DNA of 41,239 bases from a virus, in the IMG/VR virus record IMGVR_UViG_3300037200_000043, positions 1-41,239 of that record; one strand, 5' to 3'. Shown here piece by piece: positions 14,824-24,558 of this stretch. Under the pieces are notes generated by a model. The model had not been told where the DNA came from, did not search any database, and saw nothing but the letters and a program-made list of their open reading frames with translations. The number at the start of each line of letters is the position of its first letter. The stretch's first letter is position 1. Both the position numbers and the translations under genes were made by a program.

Positions 14824-15951
14824 TTAACTTACGTTTGTAATTGCACTAATCTTAGCTTGACGTCGTGGCTGGTTTGAAGTTAGCTGACCAAAGTAAGTGA
14901 TGACTGCGGTTTCAGACAACTGGTTTGGTACTCGCATAAAATCACGCATCTGCCAGATTGATTCAAGTGCTTTAGGAGCACCCTTGCTACCACTTGCGTT
15001 AATGTTAGCATCTGGAGCACCACCAGCAACGCCACGGGTTACTTTCATTTGACTAGGAATGAATCGTTGGTTGTGCATAGGAACTTTGAACAGGTTAAGG
15101 TAATTGCTGTTAAGCAAGTACAGAATACCGACAGGAGCGCTGTCATCTTTGAAGAATGAAGCTGCGCGGTAAGACATACCAGTGTATCCACCGACTGCAC
15201 TCATACCGCTAGACAAACGGATTTCACTAGGAGCATCACTTCGAGTAGCATCTTGAGCAAGGTCTGAACCAGTAGTGATATAACGGCCTTGGTTAGTTGG
15301 CTGGAATAGGCTTTCTAGTAATGTCCATACTGCCGACGGAGTAATTGCGAAGTCAGTAGTTTCTGAAGCGATACCACCAGCTGAAGCAGCGTCAATAGCT
15401 TGGCTAATTGTGCCAAGGGCTAGTGTTCCACCAGCTGCAGGATATACTTGTGCGTTTACCCATGGGTTAGTTGCACGAGTTACACCACCGTAAGAAGCTG
15501 TATTCGCACCAGCGTCCACAACGTTCTCTAGGCCGTAAATGTTGTTGCCACCACCGGCGCTATAAACACCAGCTGCAAAACGTAGGCGTAGTGATTCTTG
15601 AGCTGCGTCCATTTTCTGCTCTACAAGGCGAACGGCTGCCCGCATATTATTTTCGTTAATGCTTCGCTCTGCGTCAGAGATAGCGACAGTTTGCATAACA
15701 AGTGATGGACCGAATGATAGGGTTTGCATTGTATTTGTAACTGCGAATGACAGAGTATCCATTGAGTTAATGAAACCACCAGTTGGAGAGGTTGAGGTCA
15801 TTACTGGGTCGATCTGAATAGGACCACCGCCCCAGCGCTGTGCTTTGGTGCTTAAATACTTAACAAGAGTTGTGGAGTAGGTAATGTTATCTACTACACG
15901 AGGAGCAATCTTTGTGTAGGTGACTAAGCCTAAATCTGATGTAAACTGCAT
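14824..15951 (-). CDS. major capsid protein (HK97-fold type)
   Basis: 375 residues. Placement after scaffold and portal, length and content fit a major capsid protein: an N-terminal arm, a long helix with MRAAVRLVEQKMDAAQESLR (spine-helix-like, about 103-122), then beta-rich segments (IYGLENVVDAG...) and a C-terminal domain with FKVPMHNQRFIPS. No obvious protease delta domain precedes it; the separate acidic scaffold gene fills that role. It has its own promoter-hairpin leader. Confidence 0.85.
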   Translation of the reverse strand: MQFTSDLGLVTYTKIAPRVVDNITYSTTLVKYLSTKAQRWGGGPIQIDPVMTSTSPTGGFINSMDTLSFAVTNTMQTLSFGPSLVMQTVAISDAERSINENNMRAAVRLVEQKMDAAQESLRLRFAAGVYSAGGGNNIYGLENVVDAGANTASYGGVTRATNPWVNAQVYPAAGGTLALGTISQAIDAASAGGIASETTDFAITPSAVWTLLESLFQPTNQGRYITTGSDLAQDATRSDAPSEIRLSSGMSAVGGYTGMSYRAASFFKDDSAPVGILYLLNSNYLNLFKVPMHNQRFIPSQMKVTRGVAGGAPDANINASGSKGAPKALESIWQMRDFMRVPNQLSETAVITYFGQLTSNQPRRQAKISAITNVS

Positions 15952-15979
15952 ATTTTACCTTTCTTATATAAATAAAAAA

Positions 15980-16017
15980 CCGACCATGCCGGTCGGCTCT
16001 ATGTTAAGAGTATAACA
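15980..16017 (-). promoter_or_regulatory. promoter with terminator-like 5' hairpin before the capsid gene
   Basis: Minus-strand TGTTATACT (16009-16017) gives a start near 16002. The perfect stem CCGACC/GGTCGG (15980-15996 with flanking pairs) follows within about five bases, then six U and an AU-rich stretch, GAAAGG and the ATG at 15951. Read alone it looks like an intrinsic terminator, yet it lies between the promoter and its gene. Confidence 0.6.
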
Positions 16018-16021
16018 CCAA

Positions 16022-16267
16022 TTACTTTTTGTTTGCAACAGCCAATTTAGTATCTTTCTTTTCTACCTTTTTCTCTATGATAGCAGGGTCAAAATATTTA
16101 CGTGTTGAACTAAGTTTTGCCTCTGTCAACAGGCGTTCGACGAATGCTAAAGCAAGCTCATACTCGTCTGGAATCGGCCGACCGAATACTGCCTTCGATA
16201 ATTTGCTGCCCTCTTCCTCAGATAGTAAATCCTTTTTAACAAATAGTGCGATAATAAAATTAATCAT
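16022..16267 (-). CDS. small hypothetical protein, 81 residues
   Basis: Lies between scaffold and capsid genes with AAGGAAG upstream of ATG 16267. The N-terminal third is hydrophobic (MINFIIALFVKKD), the middle helical, and the C-terminus Lys-rich (EKKVEKKDTKLAVANKK). Possibly a head-assembly accessory; no family recognised. Confidence 0.6.
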   Translation of the reverse strand: MINFIIALFVKKDLLSEEEGSKLSKAVFGRPIPDEYELALAFVERLLTEAKLSSTRKYFDPAIIEKKVEKKDTKLAVANKK

Positions 16268-16276
16268 ATGGCTTCC

Positions 16277-17254
16277 TTATTTAAATAGTTTACTAACATC
16301 AAAGTCAGGGTCATTTAACAGGGTGTCAAACTCTTCGCGTGACAAATCATCATACTGGTTTGCTGTAGAATTCTTACCTGACCGCTGTGAGGAGCGTGAA
16401 GTTCTAGCGGCATACTTGCTGCGTTCAGCATCTTCTTTAGATAGTGAGCCATCTAGGTCTTTAAATCTATCGGCATTTTCCTTTTGAAAACGGTTAAGGG
16501 CAGTATCAAAACTAATAGCTCTGGACGGCGTACGGTCTTTATTCACCTCTTGCTGATAGGCTAGAATGTCATCGGCTAACTGATTAACCTTACTGTCTTT
16601 GTCGATATTACCATCTTTATCTAGCTCTAGTTGAGGAAACTCGCCATTCTCTATAGACTCTGTAAGTCCGTCAAGCTGAGACTGTCTCGCTTCAATTTCA
16701 CCATTTACACGCTCTATCTCAGCTAGAGTATTATCGTATTCTTTTCTAAGAGCTGTCCCTTCGGCATCTATTCGTGATAAAGCTGTGCTGGCTTTTGTAA
16801 CTTCTAATTGGTCGGCAAACTTAAAGTCTTTTGGTATGTCATCAGCAGTGTAGGCTCTTATCTCTTTACCCTCTGTATCTTTTAAGACAAGCGGTTCAAC
16901 GTGTGTTAGGACATATTTTTGAAACCCATCATCAATCTTACTAAGGTCAAGTGACTTAGCAAACTCGGTCTGCGGAGTGTAGTCTATCTCAGGAACTTCT
17001 GGTACAAACTCTTCAAGAGAGTCTTCGTTAATCTTAGCGTCATCCTCACCTTTATCATCTTTGGTCTTTTGATCATCGTCTGAAGCATCGTCATCGTCAG
17101 AGGCTTGCTTATCGTCCTTATCGTCTGACTCATCATCTGAGCTATCAGAGAGCGGTTTACCAAAATCATCTAAAGGGACATCGTTTTGGTGATCGCCTTC
17201 GTACTTCTCTACCATAGCCTGTACTTCTGGGTCATCTAATATGTCTTCATACAT
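16277..17254 (-). CDS. capsid scaffolding protein
   Basis: 325 residues. Very acidic N-terminal third (runs of Asp around residues 38-70), a helical coiled coil in the middle (about 150-215: LSRIDAEGTALRKEYDNTLAEI), and a basic C-terminal part (RTSRSSQRSGKN) that would bind the capsid subunit. This architecture, together with its place between portal and major capsid, is that of phage internal scaffolds. SD AAAGGAG and promoter at 17277. Confidence 0.75.
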   Translation of the reverse strand: MYEDILDDPEVQAMVEKYEGDHQNDVPLDDFGKPLSDSSDDESDDKDDKQASDDDDASDDDQKTKDDKGEDDAKINEDSLEEFVPEVPEIDYTPQTEFAKSLDLSKIDDGFQKYVLTHVEPLVLKDTEGKEIRAYTADDIPKDFKFADQLEVTKASTALSRIDAEGTALRKEYDNTLAEIERVNGEIEARQSQLDGLTESIENGEFPQLELDKDGNIDKDSKVNQLADDILAYQQEVNKDRTPSRAISFDTALNRFQKENADRFKDLDGSLSKEDAERSKYAARTSRSSQRSGKNSTANQYDDLSREEFDTLLNDPDFDVSKLFK

Positions 17255-17276
17255 AAACTAAATACTCCTTTCGGAT

Positions 17277-17285
17277 ATTATAGCA
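17277..17285 (-). promoter_or_regulatory. extended -10 promoter for scaffold
   Basis: Minus-strand TGCTATAAT 23 bases before the scaffold ATG, with AAAGGAG between. It sits in the gap after the portal gene. Confidence 0.5.
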
Positions 17286-17286
17286 T

Positions 17287-19719
17287 TTATTGAGTTAATT
17301 GAGGAACAGGTTGTTGTGGCATTTGCGACGGTTGAGGAACCTGCGGAGCTTGCGGTTGAGGTTGCATCGGCTGCTGCGGTTGCTGTGGCTGTTGAGGAAC
17401 TCCCGTCTGCTGAATCTGTTGCTGCGCTCTACCTGCTTCTTCTTGTAAGTTCTGAGGGGACAATCCCATTGCTGCTAACTCTTGAATAGAGTAGAAGTGG
17501 TTAGGGTCTATAGTCTGACCATTTGGAGTGACTAACTGACCTTGTGCATTCTTATATGTTGTTGCTGGAGGAGCTTGCGCTGGCGTTGATGGAGTTTGTG
17601 ACTGTGGGGACATCGGTGTTCCGTCAGGATTTAACCCTACTTGCTGAGCTGCTTGGGCAGCTCCTGGAATTGTTGGATCAGATGCCCCACCTGGCACTCC
17701 TGCACCTTCTGCCTGAACTACAGTTCCTATTTGTACAGGAGTGAACTTAAGGTCTGGCTCAAGCGCCATCACACCCTGTTTAGCGGCATTAGCAACGATC
17801 TTACGCTTCAGGTTCTCAATAATGACCTTTTGCATATAGTCATTAAACCTCTTCTGAGCCTTCTTGCTCGTCTTGCTCGTGTCCAGGAACTCTGGAGATA
17901 CGGTTAGGTCACGCATAGCCTTAATAAAGCCATCTGAACTTTCCGAAATTTCAACTTCAGGTTCATCTTCAAAACGCTCTAGAATTTGTTGGGCGGTGAA
18001 CTCATAATTTTCGCTGCTCTCCTTACGTGCCAGAGATGTTGGGTCTTGAGTAAATTGGATATAGTTGTCGTATAGTTCTTGGGGATTCTCAATGCCACTA
18101 ATCTTATAGTAGTCCAAGAGTGCAATAGCCTTATTGTCTAGTAGATTCTCAGCGATAGCCTGTTGCTCGGCCTTATTTATAGGCAGAGTTGAACCACCCT
18201 CAACGTGAATTTCCACCTTAGTATCAATCATGCCACGGGATATAAATATTCTCTTATAGCCACTGTTAGATGAACTTGTAAAAGAGTGTCGCTTTATAAA
18301 CCAGACACTCATCATGTGAGCTAGTAATCGGTAGTAGTCGGTATAGAATTTGTCTATAGAGCGAGTCATTAAGTCTAACCGACCTTGTGCCTGGTCTTTC
18401 TTAATCTCCGATTGACCAAGAGTCGGGGAAGTATCACCATTATCGCCTGCACCCGTAAGGACATCTGGAGCACCAATCATAGCCAGAGTTTGCGTTCGTA
18501 AGTCCTGCTTCTGCGCTAAGAGTTCCGGTGATACGACTGAGGCAGGTACAACACCGAATTGTTGTTCAGTATTACTGCCTTGCGGTACATTGGTAAGCGT
18601 AATAACGGCCTTGGTAGCTAGTTTATCTGCTGAGACGGCGTCATCTTCGGTAAGCGTATCTCCGTTAACTACAATTGTAGGATTACTGCGAAGTGAACTT
18701 TCAAGCGAGTGACGGCCAGCAAGGTTCAGGAAGTCTTGCATAATTCTACCTTGCTCAACAGGGTTTGTTTTATCTATAAGCAGTCGGCCGTCAGAACTAA
18801 TATTACAGAAGATAAAAGGTTTCGGGGGTGTCTTTATAATATTCAAACTATCATCTACATAACTAAAGTTGGGGTTTTTGCTTTTCTCTAGGATACAATC
18901 ATCGCAATAATATATGACACCTTCTTGCGGTTCAAACTTACTATCGTAATAGGTAAACCATGACTCTCCAAGGATTAAAAGAACATCGAGATCAGGTTTG
19001 CCATTTTCAGTGGAAACCGATGCTAATTCTAGTATCTTTTCTTTTTTATTAGGCCATCTGTGTATCATCTCTGAAGCTGTCATCGGAGATTTATAATCAA
19101 GAAGCCGAGGATTACCACCATAAGGAGTGTGGTTGTCGACGGTTAGGTTCTGAGGGTCTATCAGTTTTGGAACGATATCACCATCCTCTCCCTCGTCTGG
19201 GTCGAACTCTAACTTTACACATCCGATATAAGACAAGCCAGAATCGTTAACAACCTTGGCGGCGATATCTCTAAATTCAAATTTATCATTATGAGCATCT
19301 AGAACTTTCTCAAAGAATACTCCAAAGCGTTTTGCAGTATCACTGTCCGAAGACGGATAGACATTTGGCTGCGCAATACGATTCGTAAGATAGGCGAGTA
19401 CTGCTGACCAACCCACCCATATCTGATTTTCAGAATAAGGAATTTGTGCGGCTTTTAATTTGTTCTGTATCTGGTAACCGTCAAAGTATAGTTTATTAAG
19501 TCGCCTCTTTTCAGATAGGTTGTAGCCGTCATCGGTTGAATCGTCCCAATCACTCTTTGCGGTTTCTACACGTGTTTTCAGGTTCTGTAATAGCTCATCA
19601 TCATTAATAGTAATGTCCATACTGCCGAGGGACTCAATAATACCCTCTTGCCCGGTAAGGTCTCCTTGTGAAACCGTGCCAGAGTTTCTGCTAAACATTC
19701 CTGTAAAATCGTTATTCAT
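17287..19719 (-). CDS. portal protein (P22-like podovirus type)
   Basis: 810 residues, close to the P22-type portal length plus a tail. An N-terminal SEKRRLNKLYFDGYQI..LKA region, NRIAQPNVYPSSDSD, a conserved PPKPFIFCNIS segment, and the helical stem and crown region up to about residue 660 (DFLNLAGRHSLESSLRSNPTI; QKQDLRTQTLAMIGAPDVLTG) support a portal. The last 150 residues are dominated by Pro and Gln (QQPQQPMQPQPQ), a low-complexity extension that may enter the head. It forms the dodecameric DNA channel and packaging vertex. Confidence 0.82.
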   Translation of the reverse strand: MNNDFTGMFSRNSGTVSQGDLTGQEGIIESLGSMDITINDDELLQNLKTRVETAKSDWDDSTDDGYNLSEKRRLNKLYFDGYQIQNKLKAAQIPYSENQIWVGWSAVLAYLTNRIAQPNVYPSSDSDTAKRFGVFFEKVLDAHNDKFEFRDIAAKVVNDSGLSYIGCVKLEFDPDEGEDGDIVPKLIDPQNLTVDNHTPYGGNPRLLDYKSPMTASEMIHRWPNKKEKILELASVSTENGKPDLDVLLILGESWFTYYDSKFEPQEGVIYYCDDCILEKSKNPNFSYVDDSLNIIKTPPKPFIFCNISSDGRLLIDKTNPVEQGRIMQDFLNLAGRHSLESSLRSNPTIVVNGDTLTEDDAVSADKLATKAVITLTNVPQGSNTEQQFGVVPASVVSPELLAQKQDLRTQTLAMIGAPDVLTGAGDNGDTSPTLGQSEIKKDQAQGRLDLMTRSIDKFYTDYYRLLAHMMSVWFIKRHSFTSSSNSGYKRIFISRGMIDTKVEIHVEGGSTLPINKAEQQAIAENLLDNKAIALLDYYKISGIENPQELYDNYIQFTQDPTSLARKESSENYEFTAQQILERFEDEPEVEISESSDGFIKAMRDLTVSPEFLDTSKTSKKAQKRFNDYMQKVIIENLKRKIVANAAKQGVMALEPDLKFTPVQIGTVVQAEGAGVPGGASDPTIPGAAQAAQQVGLNPDGTPMSPQSQTPSTPAQAPPATTYKNAQGQLVTPNGQTIDPNHFYSIQELAAMGLSPQNLQEEAGRAQQQIQQTGVPQQPQQPQQPMQPQPQAPQVPQPSQMPQQPVPQLTQ

Positions 19720-19746
19720 AATATCTCCTTAAGTATACACTGTAAT

Positions 19747-20673
19747 TTATAAAGTATATCCGCTTAGTTGCGCCGCCTTACTGCTTGATAGCCCAAGCCC
19801 TATATCTTGTTCATAAACTGGCTGTAACGACTTATTATAGGATTCCTGTTGGGCGTTATATGTCTTCTCTTGATTAGCGTATGCGGCTTGAGACTTTTGA
19901 TAGTTGCCTTCACTAGTTGCAAAAGATGCCTGGGCTTGCTTCTCGATATTCTCACTAGCAGCCAATGCTATATTTCCAACGTTTGCCATCGCTGCACTAA
20001 ATTCATTGATTGTAATTGAAGCCTCTGTAGAATAATTTGAAGCTGAATTATATTCACTTTGGGCAGCCTGTTGATAGTTAGCAGCGGTAGCTATGTATGA
20101 AGCAGCAGCAGCAGTATAAGACTGTTCGGCTTGTTGCTCTCCTGCGAATATGTACTGAGATTCACTAGAGGCATATGTTGCAGCTGTAGTGGCTTCCCCT
20201 TCTTGAGTTTGGATAAGATTACCAAGGTGAGTTTCAAGCTGATTTGCTTGAGAAGTAATACTTTGGGCTTTAGCTTGAACTCCAGCAGCAGATAGTCCAC
20301 TATTGCCACCCATAACATGTTCTAGTCGGTTAAGAGCAGTCGATTCTTGGCCTACCGCTTGGTTTTGCTCCTGTATAGTCTGATCTAGTGTCTTTGCGTT
20401 ATAGCCAAAAGTACTTTCTTGTGAGGTGAGATTTTGCTGGTATATGTTACCTGACGCACCCGTCGTTGCCATGACCTGAGCTTCATTACTGGCTTTTTGT
20501 GTTTCTGTAGTAGCATTCTGATTAGCTACATTAGCTTGCTGTATATCCTGATTACCAGCAACTGTAGCAGCCTGTGACTCGGTCATTTGCTGGTTATAAA
20601 CAGTTTGACCTTGATTTTGTAGGGTATTAATCTCAGCTGAGGCTTGAGACATCAATGCATTTAGTGCAGCCAT
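19747..20673 (-). CDS. putative DNA ejection / internal virion protein 1
   Basis: 308 residues, extremely rich in Ala, Gln, Asn, Ser and Thr, with long coiled-coil helices (e.g. ASNEAQVMATTGAS, QANQLETHLGNLIQTQEGEA). Three such proteins in tandem next to the portal correspond to the P22 gp7/gp20/gp16 arrangement of proteins ejected with DNA. Identified by composition and position, not by a specific motif. Confidence 0.55.
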   Translation of the reverse strand: MAALNALMSQASAEINTLQNQGQTVYNQQMTESQAATVAGNQDIQQANVANQNATTETQKASNEAQVMATTGASGNIYQQNLTSQESTFGYNAKTLDQTIQEQNQAVGQESTALNRLEHVMGGNSGLSAAGVQAKAQSITSQANQLETHLGNLIQTQEGEATTAATYASSESQYIFAGEQQAEQSYTAAAASYIATAANYQQAAQSEYNSASNYSTEASITINEFSAAMANVGNIALAASENIEKQAQASFATSEGNYQKSQAAYANQEKTYNAQQESYNKSLQPVYEQDIGLGLSSSKAAQLSGYTL

Positions 20674-21767
20674 TATAGAGTATTAGGTAATATATTACTC
20701 TTCAGCTGTTGAAGTTGAGATTGTTCAGCAGCTATTGTGTTGTTGATACCTGAATTAGCATCATTATTAATGGTCTTTCCAAGAATAGGTATGCTGAGAG
20801 TCCAGCCATATGCGCCAGCAGATTCAGCTGCCTCTTCCTGGTTTTTAAGATTTTCATTACTGTTTAACTGAGACTGTAAGGTCGCAATCTGTGCTTTTTG
20901 CTTGTTATTATTCGATGTAATCAATGTTTGTGCTTGTTCATTGAAACTAGCTAGCTGTTTGTTATATGCAATTTGCTGATCGGTTAAGCCTGCTTGGGCT
21001 GCTTGATTTACTCCTGTTTCGGTTGCTTGATAAGCTTGTGCCTGCTGTAATGCTTGTGTAGAGGGTGCTAGCATAGCTTGAGCTGCTTGATTAGCGCCTG
21101 TCATGATAGCCTGGATATTAGAACCTACTAATCCTCCCTGAGCAACTGCCTGTTGGGATAGGGTATTTAATGTATTGGCATAATTTGCCATTGTATTGTT
21201 TTGGCTTGTAGCAGCACCAGTATAGGCATTGATCGAATTTGTATTCTGACCCAGCTGATAAGTCATGTCCTGACCAGTAAAAGTAGATGCTGCATTGGCT
21301 TTTCCTAGTTCGGTTGACTGAATTGAATTATTAGCACCAATAGCATTATTAAATTGGTTTTGAATGTCCGCCTGTCTGTTCGCTGCTCCAACGGCGTTAT
21401 AGCCTCCCGATCCACCCATACTAGCCAGCTGATCATTGGCTTGCCCTAACTGCCCTGTCTCTTGAGCGATATTTTGATCTGCTTGATTAAGCCTCGTTTT
21501 ATCAAAGCCCATTGTATTGAGCTGTTGCTGTTCGGCGGTGTTGAAGTTGCTTTCATTCTGAGCCTGATTTGAATAGGTAGCCCCAAGAGCATCTAGAGCA
21601 GCTGCGCTCTGATTAGCAAGTTGCCCCTCGGAATTAACATTTGCATTAGCTGCATTTGCGGCCGTCTGAGCATTGGCCGCATTTGTAGTGTCAGTGTTAT
21701 AGGTTGAATTAGCGTCGTTAGTATAGTTAGCTAGACTATTTGCATAGTCGGCCGTAGTAGGCTCCAT
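20673..21767 (-). CDS. putative DNA ejection / internal virion protein 2
   Basis: 364 residues, of the same Ala/Asn/Gln-rich helical type as its neighbour, with a glycine-rich break (MGGSGGYNAVGAAN) and a hydrophobic loop near the end (GAYGWTLSIPILGK). TAATG overlaps on both sides show co-translation with the other two proteins. Confidence 0.55.
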   Translation of the reverse strand: MEPTTADYANSLANYTNDANSTYNTDTTNAANAQTAANAANANVNSEGQLANQSAAALDALGATYSNQAQNESNFNTAEQQQLNTMGFDKTRLNQADQNIAQETGQLGQANDQLASMGGSGGYNAVGAANRQADIQNQFNNAIGANNSIQSTELGKANAASTFTGQDMTYQLGQNTNSINAYTGAATSQNNTMANYANTLNTLSQQAVAQGGLVGSNIQAIMTGANQAAQAMLAPSTQALQQAQAYQATETGVNQAAQAGLTDQQIAYNKQLASFNEQAQTLITSNNNKQKAQIATLQSQLNSNENLKNQEEAAESAGAYGWTLSIPILGKTINNDANSGINNTIAAEQSQLQQLKSNILPNTL

Positions 21768-23959
21768 TAGAAGTTACCGACATTCCCAGCCATGCTAGTA
21801 AGTGCCGGGATTGAACCACCGCCCTGAGCAACAGATGGAGCACTTCCAGCCACACCGAGAGCGTTAAGCTGTGCCTGAGCATTAGCTGCTTGAGTTTTAT
21901 ATGTGTTTTCAGCTGTGCCAGGGATTAGACCTAAGATCCCACCAAGTATGCCACCCTGTCCCATTTGGCCTCGTGCAGCAAGTAGGTTAGCGGCAGCTGT
22001 TCTAGCAGCCTGATTTTGGTTAGCGTTTGCTAACAGGGTTTGACCCATAGTCCCTGCTTCTCCAGCATTAGTGTCAAAAGTAGGAGCAAAGACTGATCGT
22101 ATCTCTCCCTCTTGGCCTAAGTATCTTTGTAAAGCGTTAGACTGATTTAATATGTTTTGCGTCTGTTGATACTGTGGGTTGTTTAATTCCGCATTTGCTT
22201 GGCTTGCTTGGTTAGACGTACCGACAGCATTAGCTCCAAGACCCAATGCGCCTATTATTCCTGCTAGTAGGGCTTTTTTTCCTAGTGGACTCATTCCTTT
22301 TCCTCCTGTATTAGTTACTGTACCGCCTAAATCTGATGCGCCAGCAGGAAATGCCGTGGCTTCTCCTGGTTTGGCTATAGCCTTTGAAGCCGTACGAGCA
22401 GCTTTTACTCGCATTTTACCAGCAGTTCCAGATCCCATTATGTTTTTAGATAATCCTCCACGTCCTCCTGCAGCAAGATCATATATAGACGCCCCACCTG
22501 TAGCCTTAGAATACGCTTTACTGGCATTTACCCAAGGAGCTGTAAAACTACGGAGCTGATTAACATTACTTATTGTTCCATCGGATAATCCTTTTTGGAG
22601 TGCAGCGTATTGCGTAGGATTTGACTCGGCAAAGCCTGATTCTTGCAGATTACTTAATACGTTTTGAGCACCTTCTTTAGTAACAGCTATTTGTCCAAGT
22701 TGATCTTTGAGCGCACCAGATATGCCGTTATATAAATCGGCTTCACCATTTGACTTAGCTTTTGAGGCCATTGATGCAAAGTTTCTCTGGGTCTGAAGCA
22801 CATCTACCGGATTAGCATTTTTCATACCTTGAGATGTAAGTTCATAGCCACCTGTTGGAGATTTGATAAGATCACCAGCTGCTACTGCTTCATCAACGGT
22901 TCGATAACCATTAGCACCTGCTCCAGCAAGCGTGACGTTCTGATCCTGAATAGCATTATTGAATATTTTACGTTGAGCGTCCGTATATGCCACTCCACCA
23001 GAACCTTTTCCTGTAGTACCACGTGTAGCCTGATTAACAAATGAGTTACGGTTATTATCCCCTGTTAAATCAGTCACGTCTATAGTTGTCGGATTAGCGA
23101 CACTGTCTCCAACTGCTGCCTGCTTAACCATATTATTGACTGCATTATCAACACCATAATCTTGCCCTGTAAGGGTTTGGGCGTCACGTGCCATAGTAGG
23201 GTAGTCTGAATAGCCAAGATCAAGAGCCTGGTTTGCTAAGTTATTCATGTCTCCGGCAGGTAGCTTCATACCAGCACCCTGCATGGTGGTTGTCATTCCT
23301 GCTAAACCTTCATTTCGTATACGTTGCTGTAAGGGGGATAGCTGAGGAGTGGTATTAGCTGCTTGTGGAGTATAGCGAGACGTGGCATCTGCTCCGGTTC
23401 TTGGAGTAATAGTAACTGGCTCCTCGGGGGTTGGTGCAAGATTAAGTTGGGTTCCAGAAGGAGTTTCTGCAGGGGTTGCTGGAGGGGTAAACGTGTTATT
23501 AGTATCAGCTTTAACCGTCCCCGTTTCAGGATTCGTAATAAGATTTACGTGTCCTTGACCTGACTCTGGGTCTAGATTCGTAGGTGCAATACCTGGATTG
23601 TCGGCTGAGGTAACGTTTCCTTGTGGGTCTACAGTAAACCTAGGTTCAGTCGGTGACGTAGTTGCTGCGTCTGTAGCTCCACTATCAGCTAGATCAGAAG
23701 CGGCAGTATCTGCTACATCAGCGGCTGCTTTACCGCCTGCGCCCATCATTCCTCCCATTAAGCCATCTGATATTCCTGTCTGAAGATCTTGTCCAAGATT
23801 CTGCGACTTTCCCTGAATCGCATTAGAAGCGGCCGATGCGACTCCTCCAAGAGCCATACGTGCAGGAATGCCAATCTCTGGCACAATGAAAGGTAAGATA
23901 TTTAATACTGAACCGAGGATACCAGATAATGGATTACTGCCCGATGATTGTGGTTGCAT
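21767..23959 (-). CDS. putative large DNA ejection / internal virion protein 3
   Basis: 730 residues. Gly/Ala-rich hydrophobic stretches at the N-terminus (SVLNILPFIVPEIGIPARMALGG) and near residues 560-580 (KKALLAGIIGALGLGANAV) could insert in the host membrane, while the middle is Asn/Gln/Thr-rich with helical modules. Resembles large injected proteins with membrane-active ends. No lytic transglycosylase motif seen. First gene of the ejection set, with its own promoter-hairpin leader. Confidence 0.55.
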   Translation of the reverse strand: MQPQSSGSNPLSGILGSVLNILPFIVPEIGIPARMALGGVASAASNAIQGKSQNLGQDLQTGISDGLMGGMMGAGGKAAADVADTAASDLADSGATDAATTSPTEPRFTVDPQGNVTSADNPGIAPTNLDPESGQGHVNLITNPETGTVKADTNNTFTPPATPAETPSGTQLNLAPTPEEPVTITPRTGADATSRYTPQAANTTPQLSPLQQRIRNEGLAGMTTTMQGAGMKLPAGDMNNLANQALDLGYSDYPTMARDAQTLTGQDYGVDNAVNNMVKQAAVGDSVANPTTIDVTDLTGDNNRNSFVNQATRGTTGKGSGGVAYTDAQRKIFNNAIQDQNVTLAGAGANGYRTVDEAVAAGDLIKSPTGGYELTSQGMKNANPVDVLQTQRNFASMASKAKSNGEADLYNGISGALKDQLGQIAVTKEGAQNVLSNLQESGFAESNPTQYAALQKGLSDGTISNVNQLRSFTAPWVNASKAYSKATGGASIYDLAAGGRGGLSKNIMGSGTAGKMRVKAARTASKAIAKPGEATAFPAGASDLGGTVTNTGGKGMSPLGKKALLAGIIGALGLGANAVGTSNQASQANAELNNPQYQQTQNILNQSNALQRYLGQEGEIRSVFAPTFDTNAGEAGTMGQTLLANANQNQAARTAAANLLAARGQMGQGGILGGILGLIPGTAENTYKTQAANAQAQLNALGVAGSAPSVAQGGGSIPALTSMAGNVGNF

Positions 23960-23980
23960 GTTGTCTCCTATAAAAAAATA

Positions 23981-24021
23981 GACCGTCAGAATGCTGACGG
24001 TCGTCTTTAGTTATTGTAGCA
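23981..24021 (-). promoter_or_regulatory. promoter with 5' hairpin leader before the ejection-protein operon
   Basis: Minus-strand TGCTACAAT (24013-24021), start near 24006, then a perfect nine-base-pair stem GACCGTCAG/CTGACGGTC with a four-base loop (23981-24002), a run of U, TAGGAG and ATG at 23959. Same order as at 15980, 29115, 35342 and 10928. Confidence 0.6.
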
Positions 24022-24024
24022 CAA

Positions 24025-24558
24025 TTACACTTGACTTAAACTGTCATTTAACCCCATTGCGAATATCTGAACATTGATATTCAACTGGACTCCTGACAGT
24101 GAGAACGGATAGGCTGGCCCAGGAGTGGCATAGTCATAGTCCCATGTCGATACTCTGTATAGGCCAATGTACAAGTTTTGCTGGTCAGCCCTAAATATAA
24201 GCTGGTTTATGCAAGCAATGCTATATATGTCTGTTCCCGTGGGACTTCCCTGTGATAAAAGAGCATCCTCATTCCACATAGCTATACCTGTTCCCCATGG
24301 ACCGGCAGGTAATCCATATCCAATGGTAACAGTTTCAAAAGCAGGTATGTAACCTAACCCATGATAAATAGGTAAAAGTTGTTGATAAATAGTACCGTTT
24401 GCACTTGTTGTGGGTGCTGGTGGTTGAGGAGGGTCGCTTGAGAATGTAATTTGGTAATTCTTATACCCATAGTTATTTGTCCTATCAACCATAAAAGCTG
24501 GATACTGCGTAGTAAACTGGATAGTTGATCCGTTATAAACAGTTATTCCAGTACTCAT
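24025..24558 (-). CDS. virion-associated beta-rich protein, 177 residues
   Basis: Aromatic and Thr/Ser-rich, likely beta-sandwich. It contains LPIYHGLGYIPAFETVTIGYG, matching in pattern YHNLGYSAFADIW in the upstream gene's product, and the two N-termini also align (TGITV / SGLKV), so the genes are paralogous modules. Likely tail or fibre-attachment protein. Starts in an ATGA overlap. Confidence 0.5.
   Translation of the reverse strand: MSTGITVYNGSTIQFTTQYPAFMVDRTNNYGYKNYQITFSSDPPQPPAPTTSANGTIYQQLLPIYHGLGYIPAFETVTIGYGLPAGPWGTGIAMWNEDALLSQGSPTGTDIYSIACINQLIFRADQQNLYIGLYRVSTWDYDYATPGPAYPFSLSGVQLNINVQIFAMGLNDSLSQV

Noticed and set aside
15980-15996. Plain terminator of the gene at 16022
   Set aside because: The TGTTATACT promoter lies upstream of the hairpin, so a plain terminator would also silence that promoter; the same order recurs four more times.
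19732-19737. TATACT on the minus strand before the portal gene as a promoter
   Set aside because: No TG extension and no -35, and the start would fall on the SD. Read-through from the ejection genes is enough.
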